From the NCBI GenBank assembly GCA_021848765.1, contig JAJZTU010000003.1, positions 1 to 43,622 of the forward strand: DNA of 43,622 nucleotides. The letters are read 5' to 3'. The notes under the pieces are model-generated. The model was not told the origin of the DNA. It made no database searches and was given only the letters and a program-made list of their open reading frames with translations. Origin of the DNA: Bacillota bacterium (GTDB lineage Bacteria; Bacillota; GCA-003054495; Carboxydocellales; JAJZTU01). Positions 30,037 to 40,105 of this stretch are shown here, piece after piece; position 1 is the first letter of the stretch, and each line of letters opens with the position of its first letter. A program made the translations under genes and the position numbers.

Positions 30037-31821
30037 TTATCCGTGAACAATTGCCTCAAAGGGGCATTTTTTGACACATTCACCACATTTGGCGCATTTC
30101 GCCGGATCAATGACATGGGGCGCCTTCTTCTCCCCGGTTATTGCGCCCACCGGGCATTCCTGCTTACATAACCCGCAGGCCTTGCACTTTTCCGGAATTA
30201 CCCTGTAGTGTTTCAGAGCCTTGCAGACCCCTGCCGGGCAGACTTTTTGCTCAATATGCAGCTCATATTCGGAACGGAAATAACGCAGGGTACTTAAAAT
30301 TGGGTTAGGGGCAGACTGGCCCAAACCGCAAAGGGAGGAATCGATAATATTCCGCCCCAGCCTTTCCAGGGTTTCCAGGTCACGCTTTTCCCCTTTGCCT
30401 TCCACGATACGCTCCAGGATTTCCAGCAGGCGCTTGGTACCTTCCCTGCAGGGGGTACACTTTCCGCAAGACTCAGTCCTGGTAAAAGTCAGGAAGAACC
30501 GGGCCACATCGACCATACAGGTCTCCTCATCCATTACTACCAGGCCCCCTGAGCCCATCATGGCCCCCAGGGAAATCAGGGAATCATAGTCAATGGCCAC
30601 ATCCAGGTGTTCTGCCGGTATACAACCTCCCGAGGGCCCCCCGATTTGCACTGCTTTGAATTTCTTGCCATCCTTGATTCCACCGCCGATATCATAAATA
30701 ATTTCCCGGAGGGTAATTCCCATCGGCACTTCCGCCAAACCAGTGTTGTTGATTTTCCCGGTGAGGGCAAAGATTTTGGTGCCTTTGCTCTGCTGGGTCC
30801 CGATTTTGGCATATTCCCCTGCTCCCATGCCCAGGATAACCGGGATATTGGCCAGTGTCTCTACGTTATTCACATTGGTGGGCATGTCCCAAACGCCCTT
30901 GATAGCTGGAAAAGGCGGCCTGGGTCTGGGCATCCCCCTGTTGCCCTGTATGGATTCAATCAGGGCTGTCTCCTCCCCACAGACAAAAGCCCCGGCCCCT
31001 TGTTTGACCCGGATCCGGAAACCGAAGCCGGAACCCAGGATTTTATCGCCGATAAAGCCTTTCTCCTCCGCCTGCCGGATGGCTGCCAGGAGCCGGCGTA
31101 CAGCCAGCGGATACTCAGCCCGGATATAAATATAACCCTCCTGGGCGCCGATGGCGAATCCGGCAATCAACATCCCTTCCAGCACCGCATGGGGGTCACC
31201 CTCCATGATGCTCCGGTCCATAAATGCCCCGGGGTCTCCTTCATCAGCATTGCAGACCACGTATTTATGTTTACCTGCGGCATTCCTGGCAGTCTCCCAC
31301 TTGATTCCGGCAGGGAACCCACCTCCGCCTCTACCCCGCAGCCCGGACTTCTTGATCATTTCAATAATCTGCAGGGGATCTGCTGCCAGAGCTTTTTCCA
31401 GGGCCTTGTAACCCCCCCTCGCAATGTATTCGTCAATATTTTCCGGGTCGATCAGACCGCAATTATGTAAAACCAGGCGTTTCTGCTTCTGAAAAAAAAC
31501 CACCTCATCCCTGGTCCGGGCCGTAATCCCGGTATCAGGATTGGTATAAAGCAGCTCTTCCACCGGCCGGCCTGCTTTCAGGTGGTCCTGCACAATGGCC
31601 GGAACCTGGTCCGGGTCCACCCGGCAGTAAAAAGTACTGTCCTTCTCCACGATGATGATTGGGCCCTGTTCACAAAAGCCCTGGCAGCCGGTAAAGATTA
31701 TTTGGTACTCTTGATCGAGGTTGGCCTGCTGCAGTTCCTTTTCGAGCCGGTCCATAACCGGCCGGGAATGGGAGGAGATGCACCCTGTCCCACCGCAGAT
31801 AAGAATCCGGTTGGGCATCAT
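30037..31821 (-). CDS. NuoF/HydB-like NADH- and FMN-binding subunit of formate dehydrogenase
   Basis: SGLRGRGGGGFPAGIKWE, ESCGKCTPCREGTKR, N-terminal thioredoxin-like 2Fe-2S and C-terminal 2x[4Fe-4S] (CKACGLCKQECP, CAKCGECVKKCP). Confidence 0.95.
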   Translation of the reverse strand: MMPNRILICGGTGCISSHSRPVMDRLEKELQQANLDQEYQIIFTGCQGFCEQGPIIIVEKDSTFYCRVDPDQVPAIVQDHLKAGRPVEELLYTNPDTGITARTRDEVVFFQKQKRLVLHNCGLIDPENIDEYIARGGYKALEKALAADPLQIIEMIKKSGLRGRGGGGFPAGIKWETARNAAGKHKYVVCNADEGDPGAFMDRSIMEGDPHAVLEGMLIAGFAIGAQEGYIYIRAEYPLAVRRLLAAIRQAEEKGFIGDKILGSGFGFRIRVKQGAGAFVCGEETALIESIQGNRGMPRPRPPFPAIKGVWDMPTNVNNVETLANIPVILGMGAGEYAKIGTQQSKGTKIFALTGKINNTGLAEVPMGITLREIIYDIGGGIKDGKKFKAVQIGGPSGGCIPAEHLDVAIDYDSLISLGAMMGSGGLVVMDEETCMVDVARFFLTFTRTESCGKCTPCREGTKRLLEILERIVEGKGEKRDLETLERLGRNIIDSSLCGLGQSAPNPILSTLRYFRSEYELHIEQKVCPAGVCKALKHYRVIPEKCKACGLCKQECPVGAITGEKKAPHVIDPAKCAKCGECVKKCPFEAIVHG

Positions 31822-32327
31822 TGTTTCCCTCCCCGCTCCTGATATTGTTCCAGGATGCCCGGGATTTTGTCCGGGGTCAGCCGGCCATGGGTATCGTCAT
31901 TGACTGTGATTACCGGCGCCAGGCCGCAGGCACCGATGCAGGCCACAGATTCCAGGGTGAAGTTGAGGTCCGGGGTAGTTTCCCCGGAGCCTACTCCCAG
32001 TTCCTTTTCAAAGCGGGCCATGATCTCCGTTCCGCCCCGGACATGGCAGGCAGTGCCCTGACAGACCCGAATGATGTTTTTGCCTCTGGGCTTCAGATGA
32101 AATTGAGAATAGAAAGTGGCTACTCCGTAAACTTTAGCTAGTGAGGTATGCATTCCCCCGGCAATCTGTTCCAGGACCTCTCTGGGTAAATACCCTTTAA
32201 GGTCTTGGGCTTCCTGCAGGAGCGGTACCAACCCACCCTCATAACCCCGGTACTTATCAATCAGGGCTGCCACCTTCGGGTCCACTGTCTGCTGATCCTT
32301 TTTCCGGTCCTGACAGACGATACTCAT
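31818..32327 (-). CDS. NuoE/HydC-like 2Fe-2S subunit
   Basis: GVATFYSQFHLKPRGKNIIRVCQGTACHVRGG...CIGACGLAPV. Confidence 0.93.
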   Translation of the reverse strand: MSIVCQDRKKDQQTVDPKVAALIDKYRGYEGGLVPLLQEAQDLKGYLPREVLEQIAGGMHTSLAKVYGVATFYSQFHLKPRGKNIIRVCQGTACHVRGGTEIMARFEKELGVGSGETTPDLNFTLESVACIGACGLAPVITVNDDTHGRLTPDKIPGILEQYQERGGKQ

Positions 32328-33261
32328 ACTTGATTTCCTCCTTTTTGGCAGGCTTCGGCCATAGGCCGAGAACAGGACCCGGTATCCTCTGGCTTTCTCC
32401 GGACTCAGATTTATACCGGTGCAGGTAAACAAACCAGTAGGCCAGTCCGACAAATACCGAGCCCCCAATAATATTTCCAATAGTTACAGGAATCAGGTTA
32501 TTGACCAGGAAGTTGCCCAGGGTCAGCGGGGCCAGGTCAACTCCGGGAAATGCCTTAGCAAAAGCAGCCAGGGCCTCAGGTTGAGTTTTCAAAAGCAAAG
32601 CAAAGGGGACAAAATACATGTTGGCAATACTGTGCTCAAAACCTGAGGCCACAAAGGCTGTTACCGGAAAGATAATAGCCAGCACTTTGTCCGTAACCGT
32701 ACGGCCGCTATAGCTGAGCCAGACCGCCAGGACCACCAGGCTGTTGGCCAGGATACCCCTAATCAGGGCAGTCATAAAGTCATACTTAACCTTGCCCAGG
32801 CCGATATTCAGCGACTGCGCGGCAAAGGCAAATTTCCCCAGATGCCACTGCTGACCGTAATAAACCAGGAAGACTACCCCGAGTGCACCGATTAAATTGC
32901 CAATGTAGACCAGGCCCCAGTTGCGCAAAAGTTTGCGCTGGGTGATTTTCCCGGTCATATAGGCAATTACCAGCAGGGTATTGCCGGTAAATAGCTCTGC
33001 CCCGGCAATTACTACCAGAATCAGGCCCAGGGAAAAGGCTATTCCCCCCAGAAGCTTGGCTATGCTGGAACCAACCCGGGCATCAAAAGTAACCATGGTG
33101 TAGAACTCCCCGGCAAAGGCAATAAAGACACCGGCCAGGATTCCCAGCATCACCGTAGTTCTGAGATTATAGTTAGCCTTTTTAACCCCGATACTCTCCG
33201 CCTTGGCGGTTACCGCTTTGGGTGACAGGAGATCAATATTGATCTTAGTGTTTTGGTCCAC
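32257..33261 (-). CDS. focA: Formate/nitrite transporter (FNT/FocA family)
   Basis: VDQNTKINIDLLSPKAVTAKAESIGVKKANYN...ELFTGNTLLV...GFEHSIANMYFVP. GTG start at 33261 with an upstream RBS. Confidence 0.9.
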   Translation of the reverse strand: MDQNTKINIDLLSPKAVTAKAESIGVKKANYNLRTTVMLGILAGVFIAFAGEFYTMVTFDARVGSSIAKLLGGIAFSLGLILVVIAGAELFTGNTLLVIAYMTGKITQRKLLRNWGLVYIGNLIGALGVVFLVYYGQQWHLGKFAFAAQSLNIGLGKVKYDFMTALIRGILANSLVVLAVWLSYSGRTVTDKVLAIIFPVTAFVASGFEHSIANMYFVPFALLLKTQPEALAAFAKAFPGVDLAPLTLGNFLVNNLIPVTIGNIIGGSVFVGLAYWFVYLHRYKSESGESQRIPGPVLGLWPKPAKKEEIKYEYRLSGPEKGSADSGPEGGSPD

Positions 33262-33423
33262 AGGCTTCACCTCTTGCTCAGATTGGACTCTAGTAGTTTT
33301 CCCGCAGTGGGGCAGGCTATTCGGATAAAGAAAACTTGGCTTGCGCCAAGCGCCAGCGCAGGCGGAAGCCTTAGTTGCACTTATACTTGTTTCCATTAAA
33401 GGTTTTATAAGTTCCTACAAGTA

Positions 33424-33456
33424 TAAAAAAAACCTCCGTGCACATACACAGAGGTT
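33424..33456 (-). terminator. Terminator after yvcK
   Basis: Minus strand AACCTCTGTG-TATGTG-CACGGAGGTT followed by TTTTTT. Confidence 0.8.
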
Positions 33457-33483
33457 TATCTCGTCTTGTGGTTTGCTAGCAAA

Positions 33484-34872
33484 TTACTTACCCTGTCCCC
33501 TATCCTTAAACCACTCACCTAACAGGTAAAAATCCAGGACACCTGCTGCCTCCTGCTGGGCCTTGGTCCGGAACAGCAAGCCAATAATGGCCCGGGAAAG
33601 TTTATCCGGATGGTGGCGCACCAGGTCTGACTCATAAACCAGTTTTTCCGGCACAACCTGCAGCCCCATTTTCTCCAGTTTCTTGCGTTCAGAACGCACC
33701 GGGCGGGCGCCGCGTTCCAGGTATTTCTTAACTAAACGTTTGGGCACTTCTTCTATGTTGACGATAACATGTTCCACTACCCCTGGCCCCACATGGTCCA
33801 GGATAGCCTGAACGTGGTCTGCCGCACCGTACCCTTCAGTTTCTCCGGGTTGGGTCATAATATTGCAAACATAAACTTTAGCCCCTTTGGCGGCCTTGAG
33901 TTCTGCGGCAATTTCGCTGATCAGCAGGTTAGGAAGCACACTGGTGTATAAACTCCCCGGCCCGAGGACAACCAGGTCTGCCTCTTTGATTGCCTGAAGC
34001 GCCTCCGGCAAGGGCTTACAATCCTCCGGCTCCAAAGCTACCCTCTTGATGGCCTGGCCACAAGCTGAAATAGCGGATTCCCCCACTACTACTTTCCCAT
34101 CACCGGTTTCCGCCCTTAAGGTGATATTTTCGAGGGTAGAGGGCAGTACCTGACCCCGAATAGCCAGAACTTTGCTCATAGCTTTGATAGCCCGGTCGAA
34201 ACTGCCGGTCAGATTCGTCATGGCCGCCAGTAAAAGGTTTCCCATACTGTGCCCTTCTAAAGTTTTTCCGTCCGGAAAACGATACTGGAACAGCTCATCC
34301 ATTAGGGCTTCCGGTTCAGCCAGGGCCACCATGCAGTTCCGGATATCCCCCGGGGGTAAAATACCCAACTCCCCCCTGAGCCGCCCTGAACTTCCTCCGT
34401 CATCAGCCACAGTTACAATAGCCGTAATGTTCGAGGTATACTTTTTTAATCCCTTGAGGAGTACCGAGAGTCCGGTTCCTCCACCTACCACAACTATCCT
34501 GGGGCCTCGCTGAAGGTGCCGCTTCTGAAAAACTGCTTCAGCAAACCCAAAATCCCGCTCGGGAAATACGGCATCCATTATGGAACCCAGGGATTTCCTG
34601 ATTCCCAACAACATAATTGCAATCCCCAGGGCAATAGTAAGCAGTCCGGCCCAGAAGGCAAAGGACCCGAATGACCAGATACTGGCCTGGAGAATTTTGT
34701 TTTCCAGGAAACTTAAAATCTTTTCCTGAGTGGTGATTATCACCCCCAACCCGCTGAGCAGTGCACCCAGGACGGCCAAAAACAGCCATCGCTTAACCCG
34801 CATTCCGGGATAGAGCCACTTGGCCTTGTACAACCAATAATCAAGCCATCGCTTTGCCAAGCTACCGCTCAT
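33484..34872 (-). CDS. yvcK: YvcK/CofD-like gluconeogenesis/cell-shape factor
   Basis: [60 protein letters not shown]. Confidence 0.95.
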   Translation of the reverse strand: MSGSLAKRWLDYWLYKAKWLYPGMRVKRWLFLAVLGALLSGLGVIITTQEKILSFLENKILQASIWSFGSFAFWAGLLTIALGIAIMLLGIRKSLGSIMDAVFPERDFGFAEAVFQKRHLQRGPRIVVVGGGTGLSVLLKGLKKYTSNITAIVTVADDGGSSGRLRGELGILPPGDIRNCMVALAEPEALMDELFQYRFPDGKTLEGHSMGNLLLAAMTNLTGSFDRAIKAMSKVLAIRGQVLPSTLENITLRAETGDGKVVVGESAISACGQAIKRVALEPEDCKPLPEALQAIKEADLVVLGPGSLYTSVLPNLLISEIAAELKAAKGAKVYVCNIMTQPGETEGYGAADHVQAILDHVGPGVVEHVIVNIEEVPKRLVKKYLERGARPVRSERKKLEKMGLQVVPEKLVYESDLVRHHPDKLSRAIIGLLFRTKAQQEAAGVLDFYLLGEWFKDRGQGK

Positions 34873-35771
34873 TTTTTGTCAACTCCCCCGGATTTCTTGT
34901 CAATATCGCGATGTTTGATAACCACCCGGAAGCCCCTGTCCTGCTCCTGTTTCTGTAACATAACCCCCAGCCGGTTGGCCAGGGTAACGGAGCGGTGCTG
35001 ACCACCGGTACAACCTACGGCAATGGTCAGGCTGGTTTTACCCTCTTGAATATAATGGGGAATCAGGAATTTCACCAGGCTGTAGAATTTCCGCAGAAAT
35101 TCACGGGTTACAGGAGATTTATTTACATAATCCTGCACCTGAGCATCATTACCTGTAAAGGCCCTGAGTTCAGGAATATAATAGGGGTTGGGCAGGAACC
35201 GCACATCAATGACCAGGTCGGCATCCAGGGGAATGCCGTACTTGAATCCAAAGGAAACCACCGTCATCCGCAGTTTGGCATTATCCTGTCCCGTGCCGGC
35301 AAACATGGAGTGAATCTCTGCCTTCAACTCCTGAGTCGAAAGATTCGAAGTATCAATAACCTTGTGGGCCCGGCCTCTGAGTTCCTCCATCCGTTTACGT
35401 TCTTCTTTAATTCCTTCCAATACCTGGCCTTGGGGACTCAGGGGGTGCCTGCGCCTGGTTTCCTTAAAGCGCCTTACCAGAGTCTCATCAGCTGCCTCCA
35501 GAAAGAGAATTTCGTAGTCTGAATCCTCCTTGTCCAGGTAGTCAAACATTTCATTAATACTATCGAAAAACTCTCCTCCCCGTATATCGATAACCAGGGC
35601 TATCTTGTCAATACTCCCCTGGTATTGGCCGCACAGTTCAGCGAATTTCGGCAGCAGGGAAGGAGGCAGATTATCCACACAAAAAAAACCCAAATCCTCC
35701 AGGCTCCGCATGGCCTGGGTCTTCCCGGCTCCCGAAAGACCGCTGACGATTACTAATTTAACCTTCTGCAT
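34869..35771 (-). CDS. rapZ: RNase adapter / nucleotide-binding protein RapZ (YvcJ)
   Basis: [31 protein letters not shown] ... [13 protein letters not shown]. Confidence 0.96.
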   Translation of the reverse strand: MQKVKLVIVSGLSGAGKTQAMRSLEDLGFFCVDNLPPSLLPKFAELCGQYQGSIDKIALVIDIRGGEFFDSINEMFDYLDKEDSDYEILFLEAADETLVRRFKETRRRHPLSPQGQVLEGIKEERKRMEELRGRAHKVIDTSNLSTQELKAEIHSMFAGTGQDNAKLRMTVVSFGFKYGIPLDADLVIDVRFLPNPYYIPELRAFTGNDAQVQDYVNKSPVTREFLRKFYSLVKFLIPHYIQEGKTSLTIAVGCTGGQHRSVTLANRLGVMLQKQEQDRGFRVVIKHRDIDKKSGGVDKK

Positions 35772-35848
35772 TGCTTATCACCTCAACGAAAACATTCGCT
35801 GTCCCGGGGGATTTTCCTGCCTGTGTGCTGCCTATACTGCCTGGAGTT

Positions 35849-36589
35849 TTACTGTTCCGCTTTAAGGTTGAGGGTTTGTTCAGGGCTAACCCCCGCCCGC
35901 TCCAGGAGTTCTATCCCTATGTCAAGGCGCCCGATGCTCTCGGGGAAGTGAGCGTCACTATTTACTACGAAGGTGACTCCTTCTTTAGCTGCGGTCAGTA
36001 CGTCCTCAATTGTTTGAAAGTTGTGTCCGGTGTTGATTTCATAGGCGCTGCCATATTTATGACAGGCCCGGGCGACTTCCCTAATCTCTACCGGCATTTC
36101 CAGATTGGGGTGGGAGACTATATCTACCGGATACCTGGCCATGGCTTCTACCAAAGCCTTGGTGTTGCGGCAGCGTACCTTTTCCTCCATGCTGCGGGTT
36201 ACCCGCAGGGTCTGGTTACTCAGGACAAAGTCCCACCCATCCTTCCAGGTCTTAGGCCAAACATAGGGATGCAGGCCCACAATCAAAAGCTCCAGGGCCT
36301 CGATGGTCTCCCGGGAGAGGTCAATATCTCCTTCCAGACTGATGATATCCGCCTCAGCTCCCACCAGAACCTGCAGGTCAGGAAAGTTTTCCCTGAGTCC
36401 CCGGACTTCTTCTTTAATCACAAGGTATTTATTTTCATCACCAACACCGACACCAATGTTCTGTGGTCCATGATCGGTGATAGCGTATCTCTCTAAACCA
36501 ATGGCGGCAGCTGCCCGGATATTCTCAGTCACCGTCCCCCGGCCGTCACTGTATGTGGAATGGCTATGCAGATCAGCTATGGCTTTCAA
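35849..36589 (-). CDS. PHP-domain phosphoesterase
   Basis: MKAIADLHSHSTYSDGRGTVTENIRAAAAIGLERYAITDHGP. Confidence 0.92.
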   Translation of the reverse strand: MKAIADLHSHSTYSDGRGTVTENIRAAAAIGLERYAITDHGPQNIGVGVGDENKYLVIKEEVRGLRENFPDLQVLVGAEADIISLEGDIDLSRETIEALELLIVGLHPYVWPKTWKDGWDFVLSNQTLRVTRSMEEKVRCRNTKALVEAMARYPVDIVSHPNLEMPVEIREVARACHKYGSAYEINTGHNFQTIEDVLTAAKEGVTFVVNSDAHFPESIGRLDIGIELLERAGVSPEQTLNLKAEQ

Positions 36590-36662
36590 ACCGACACCTC
36601 CTATAACGGTTCAAGGGTTATTATGACCAGAAAACCGGCCCCCATTCCAGCTCATGAAAAAG

Positions 36663-36701
36663 AAAAAGTCGAAAGTTAGTACTTGCGCACTAATCTTCGA
36701 C
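36663..36701 (-). terminator. Terminator overlapping the end of the Spo0E-like gene
   Basis: Minus strand GTCGAAGATTAGTGCGCAAGTACTAACTTTCGAC followed by TTTTTCTTTTT. Confidence 0.75.
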
Positions 36702-36950
36702 CGTGTTTCCGCTTTGATGATGGAGTTGAAGTCTCATGTACTGTACAATTAGTTGATCCAGCTCACGGCTTTTACCGTAGACATCATCATTTCTAAGCCG
36801 CTCCCTTTGATTGGCCACCATTTTAACCAGTTGTTCCTGGTGAAAGCGAATTGTTGAAAGCAGTGCGAGTTTTTTCTCGGTCACTGTTGATTTCCCTTCT
36901 TGCCCATTAGCAAACCTCCAGATTAGAAGTATTTTTGGCCGCTGACTCAA
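36690..36950 (-). CDS. Spo0E-like aspartyl-phosphate phosphatase
   Basis: C-terminal motif VYGKSRELDQLIVQYMRLQ matches the Spo0E-family SxELDxLIxxYxR signature; start may be internal. Confidence 0.75.
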   Translation of the reverse strand: MSQRPKILLIWRFANGQEGKSTVTEKKLALLSTIRFHQEQLVKMVANQRERLRNDDVYGKSRELDQLIVQYMRLQLHHQSGNTVED

Positions 36951-37013
36951 CTATCTTCAATATATAACAAACTGCCCAAAATGTCAACTATTTCCTTATA
37001 TTAATGTCGAAAT

Positions 37014-38006
37014 TTACAATATTTTCCTGCTATGAAGTACCAAAGCTGCTGCCCCGTAGGAACCGGCATCATTACCCAACCGGGCCCTCACAACCTGCAC
37101 TGAGGAGGCCGGTACTTCCAAGGCCAGTTCCTTTATTTTTTCCCGAATGGGTTCCAGTAAGAGCGACCCGGCCTTAGACACACCTCCACCGATTACAATC
37201 AATTCGGGATTCAGGATATTCACCAGGTTAGCCAGACCCATCCCCAGGTATTTGGCGGTTTCGGCTACCATCTTTTGGGCCAGGGCATCCCCTTCCCCGG
37301 CAGCCTTGAAGATATCCTTGGCCTCGATGTTGACAACATTGGTTAAAGAGCTCTCCTGCCCCTGAGCCAGGGCTTCCCTGACCCGCTTGACCATCCAGGG
37401 CGCCGAGGTCAGAGCTTCCAGATGCCCTTGAATCCCGCAGTTACAGCGCGGTCCCCCTTCCACCAGGATGGTGTGCCCGATTTCACCGGCGCTGCCTGTG
37501 GCCCCGCGGTAGAGGCGGCCGCCCAGGATAAGGCCGCCGCCCACCCCGGTACCCACGGTAATCATCACCATATGCTGAGCCCCCTGACCGGCGCCTTGCC
37601 ACAGTTCCCCCAAAGCGGCAGCATTGGCGTCATTGTCCAGGTAAACCTCTACGGGTAACTTGCTTTCCAACATGGTTTTCACAGGGACATGGCGCCAATC
37701 CAGGTTAGGCGAAAACAGCACCGTACCGGTCGTAAAATCATGATTTCCCGGAACCCCAATACCGATGCCCAGCAGGTCTCCGGTAGTCAGATTCGCCTTT
37801 TGCAGCAAACTCGTGCCGGCCAGGGCCATCCGGTCCACTACTGTCCCGGGACCGGCTTCAGCTTGAGTGGGAAGCTTAGTTTTTTCCAGGAGGGCGCCCT
37901 GAAGATCAAACAGGGCTGCCTTAATAAAAGTACCCCCCAGATCGATTCCAATTACGTATTTTTGCTCAGCTTTAGTCACCCATATCACCTCACACAGCGG
38001 GAACAC
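37014..38006 (-). CDS. ROK-family glucokinase/sugar kinase
   Basis: VIGIDLGGTFIKAALFDLQG, zinc motif GPRCNCGIQGHLEALTS. Confidence 0.94.
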   Translation of the reverse strand: MFPLCEVIWVTKAEQKYVIGIDLGGTFIKAALFDLQGALLEKTKLPTQAEAGPGTVVDRMALAGTSLLQKANLTTGDLLGIGIGVPGNHDFTTGTVLFSPNLDWRHVPVKTMLESKLPVEVYLDNDANAAALGELWQGAGQGAQHMVMITVGTGVGGGLILGGRLYRGATGSAGEIGHTILVEGGPRCNCGIQGHLEALTSAPWMVKRVREALAQGQESSLTNVVNIEAKDIFKAAGEGDALAQKMVAETAKYLGMGLANLVNILNPELIVIGGGVSKAGSLLLEPIREKIKELALEVPASSVQVVRARLGNDAGSYGAAALVLHSRKIL

Positions 38007-38733
38007 CCTCAGGAGGATGCTTCTCGCGCCTTAATTCTAAATAGCGGTTAACTTTTTCCACCGAGGTATTAATAACCTGCTCCTCCCTGACCCCAGCCTC
38101 CCGGCAGAGTTTAATAGCTTCCGCGAAACGGCCTACATGATAGGCAAAATGGGAATCGCTTCCGATAACCAGGGGGCAGCCCTTTTCCGCTGCCAGCCTG
38201 GCGATGGTCAAACAATGAGGAGCGCTTCCCTTGCGGGCAGTCCCCAGGGAACTGTTGTTGATTTCAATGGCTATCCCCAAACGGAGACTGGCTGAAACAA
38301 CGGTCTCCGGGTCTACCGGATATTCAGGGTTTCCCGGATGGACAATAATATCCACAAACGGATTCTCCATGGCCCGCAGCAGGGCTTGGGTATTTTGCTC
38401 AATGGTCCCCACAGGAGAGCAAATTGAATGCAGCCCGGCCAGGACGATGTCCATTCTGCGCAGGTAACATTCCGGGAGATCCAGCCCGCCCCGGTTATCA
38501 ATAATGTTAGCTTCCACTCCGGCCAGCACTCTCACTCCGGAGATTTCGGGGGGCAGGACATGGAGATTGCCAAAATGATACAGGTCAGGTCCGCCAGGCA
38601 TGGTAGGCCCATGGTCGGTAATAGCCACCATGGCCAAGCCCCTGCTCTCCGCAGCCCGGGCAATCTCGAGGATAGTGGAGTAAGCATGGCCACTGGCAAT
38701 AGAATGAACGTGTAAGTCAGCCACCAGATGCAT
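37990..38733 (-). CDS. PHP-domain phosphatase (YcdX-like)
   Basis: MHLVADLHVHSIASGHAYSTILEIARAAESRGLAMVAITDHGP. Confidence 0.93.
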   Translation of the reverse strand: MHLVADLHVHSIASGHAYSTILEIARAAESRGLAMVAITDHGPTMPGGPDLYHFGNLHVLPPEISGVRVLAGVEANIIDNRGGLDLPECYLRRMDIVLAGLHSICSPVGTIEQNTQALLRAMENPFVDIIVHPGNPEYPVDPETVVSASLRLGIAIEINNSSLGTARKGSAPHCLTIARLAAEKGCPLVIGSDSHFAYHVGRFAEAIKLCREAGVREEQVINTSVEKVNRYLELRREKHPPEGVPAV

Positions 38734-38763
38734 GGAAAACCTCCTTTTTATAGTGTTTATAGG

Positions 38764-39831
38764 CTACTCTTCTACCAGCTTGCGTTTCAGCAAATCAATC
38801 ATGTTTACAGGAGTAGGGTCAATCCCGTACAGGGTAGCCAGGTAAACACTGACATAATCCCCTATGTATGTCAGGGAAAAGGTGCGGGCCAGGGTAGTGT
38901 TGCCTCTGGAATGAACCTCAGTGATACCGGAGACTGCTTTTCCCATGATAGTTTTACTGATTTCCATGCGCTTCTGGACCCGGGGATGGTCAGCTTGATC
39001 CCGCAGGATGATAATTTCCAGATTATTAAGCAGTTGGCCGGGGGCCTCAAAACCCACGATTTCGTTGTGGTTCATTTCCGGCAGGACATTCCAGTAAGCT
39101 GCGGCCTTGGCATTTTCGTTAATCTGGCCCTTCCAGCGGGTGGCCACAACCTCTGTGGTTCCTGATGCGCCGTAGATGACCGGAATTTTATTATACACCT
39201 TCAGGGCGATTGTTTTGGCCTGGTTATTTTCCACCGGGCTTTCCGGCTTGAGAACTTCCCGCAGCTCTTTCAGGTTGCTAATGGCATCCTCGATTTCTGC
39301 GCTAGCATCAGGAATCAGGCCCAGGCGTTGCAGCACCACCACAGTGGGAATAAACAGGTAGCCGGTAGCGGCCCGGGGAGAAATTCCTCCCGGGATGGTT
39401 ATCACGGGCACCCCGTCATTGCCGGCGAGTTCTTTCAGCTTTCCACCGGTGGTAATTACCACGATTTTTGCCCCTTTGGCAATAGCCTGCTGATAAGCGC
39501 TTAAGGTCTCCTCGGTATTGCCGGAAAAGCTGGTAGCAAACAGCAGGGTCTGCGGACCCACAAAATTAGGCAGGGTATAATCACGGTTGACAATCACCGG
39601 GATTCCCGCTTTATCCCCCACATATACCCTGAGCAGGTCACCACCAATAGCCGAGCCTCCCAGGCCGGTGACCATAATCTGGGTAAAGCCCTGATAGCCC
39701 TGGGGAAGCCCGGCTTCCTTGGCAATGGCCAGGGCCTCAGCACACTGTTCAGGCAGCCTCCAGACGGCCTCCAGCATTTTCCCCGGGTCATTGCCGAGAA
39801 TGGTTTGGACGCTGTTAAGTTTTGAATGCAT
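38764..39831 (-). CDS. Bifunctional phosphoglucose/phosphomannose isomerase
   Basis: SIS domain: VTGLGGSAIGGDLLR...ATSFSGNTEETLSAYQQA; C-terminal bact-PGI domain. Confidence 0.92.
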   Translation of the reverse strand: MHSKLNSVQTILGNDPGKMLEAVWRLPEQCAEALAIAKEAGLPQGYQGFTQIMVTGLGGSAIGGDLLRVYVGDKAGIPVIVNRDYTLPNFVGPQTLLFATSFSGNTEETLSAYQQAIAKGAKIVVITTGGKLKELAGNDGVPVITIPGGISPRAATGYLFIPTVVVLQRLGLIPDASAEIEDAISNLKELREVLKPESPVENNQAKTIALKVYNKIPVIYGASGTTEVVATRWKGQINENAKAAAYWNVLPEMNHNEIVGFEAPGQLLNNLEIIILRDQADHPRVQKRMEISKTIMGKAVSGITEVHSRGNTTLARTFSLTYIGDYVSVYLATLYGIDPTPVNMIDLLKRKLVEE

Positions 39832-39897
39832 AGTAAGTACCTCCTTATAAACTTTTGTTTTTATAAATAATGTGGCCCGGATAATTACGACCGGTCG

Positions 39898-40105
39898 GAT
39901 ACCTGTCCCGGTTCGGTGCTCTTAGTTCCGTACCTAGCAGCTCTAAGCTTGGTGTGCTAATAAAATCGACCAACCTTGCTGATGGGGCATCCGTGCCCCC
40001 AGCAAGGTTGCCGGCGTCCATGCCGGCAAGGTCGATTTTATTGCACACCCGCGCTAAGAGCTGCTACGGTACTCCACCATGAGCACCTAAACCGGGACAG
40101 GTATC
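39898..40105 (+). repeat. Structured unit, copy 1 (three-way junction)
   Basis: Basal stem GATACCTGTCCCGGTT..GGTGCTC (39898-39921) / GAGCACCTAAACCGGGACAGGTATC (40081-40105). Central stem GGTGTGCTAATAAAATCGACC (39951-39971) / GGTCGATTTTATTGCACACC (40030-40049). Two apical hairpins at 39972-40009 and 40010-40027. Confidence 0.9.
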
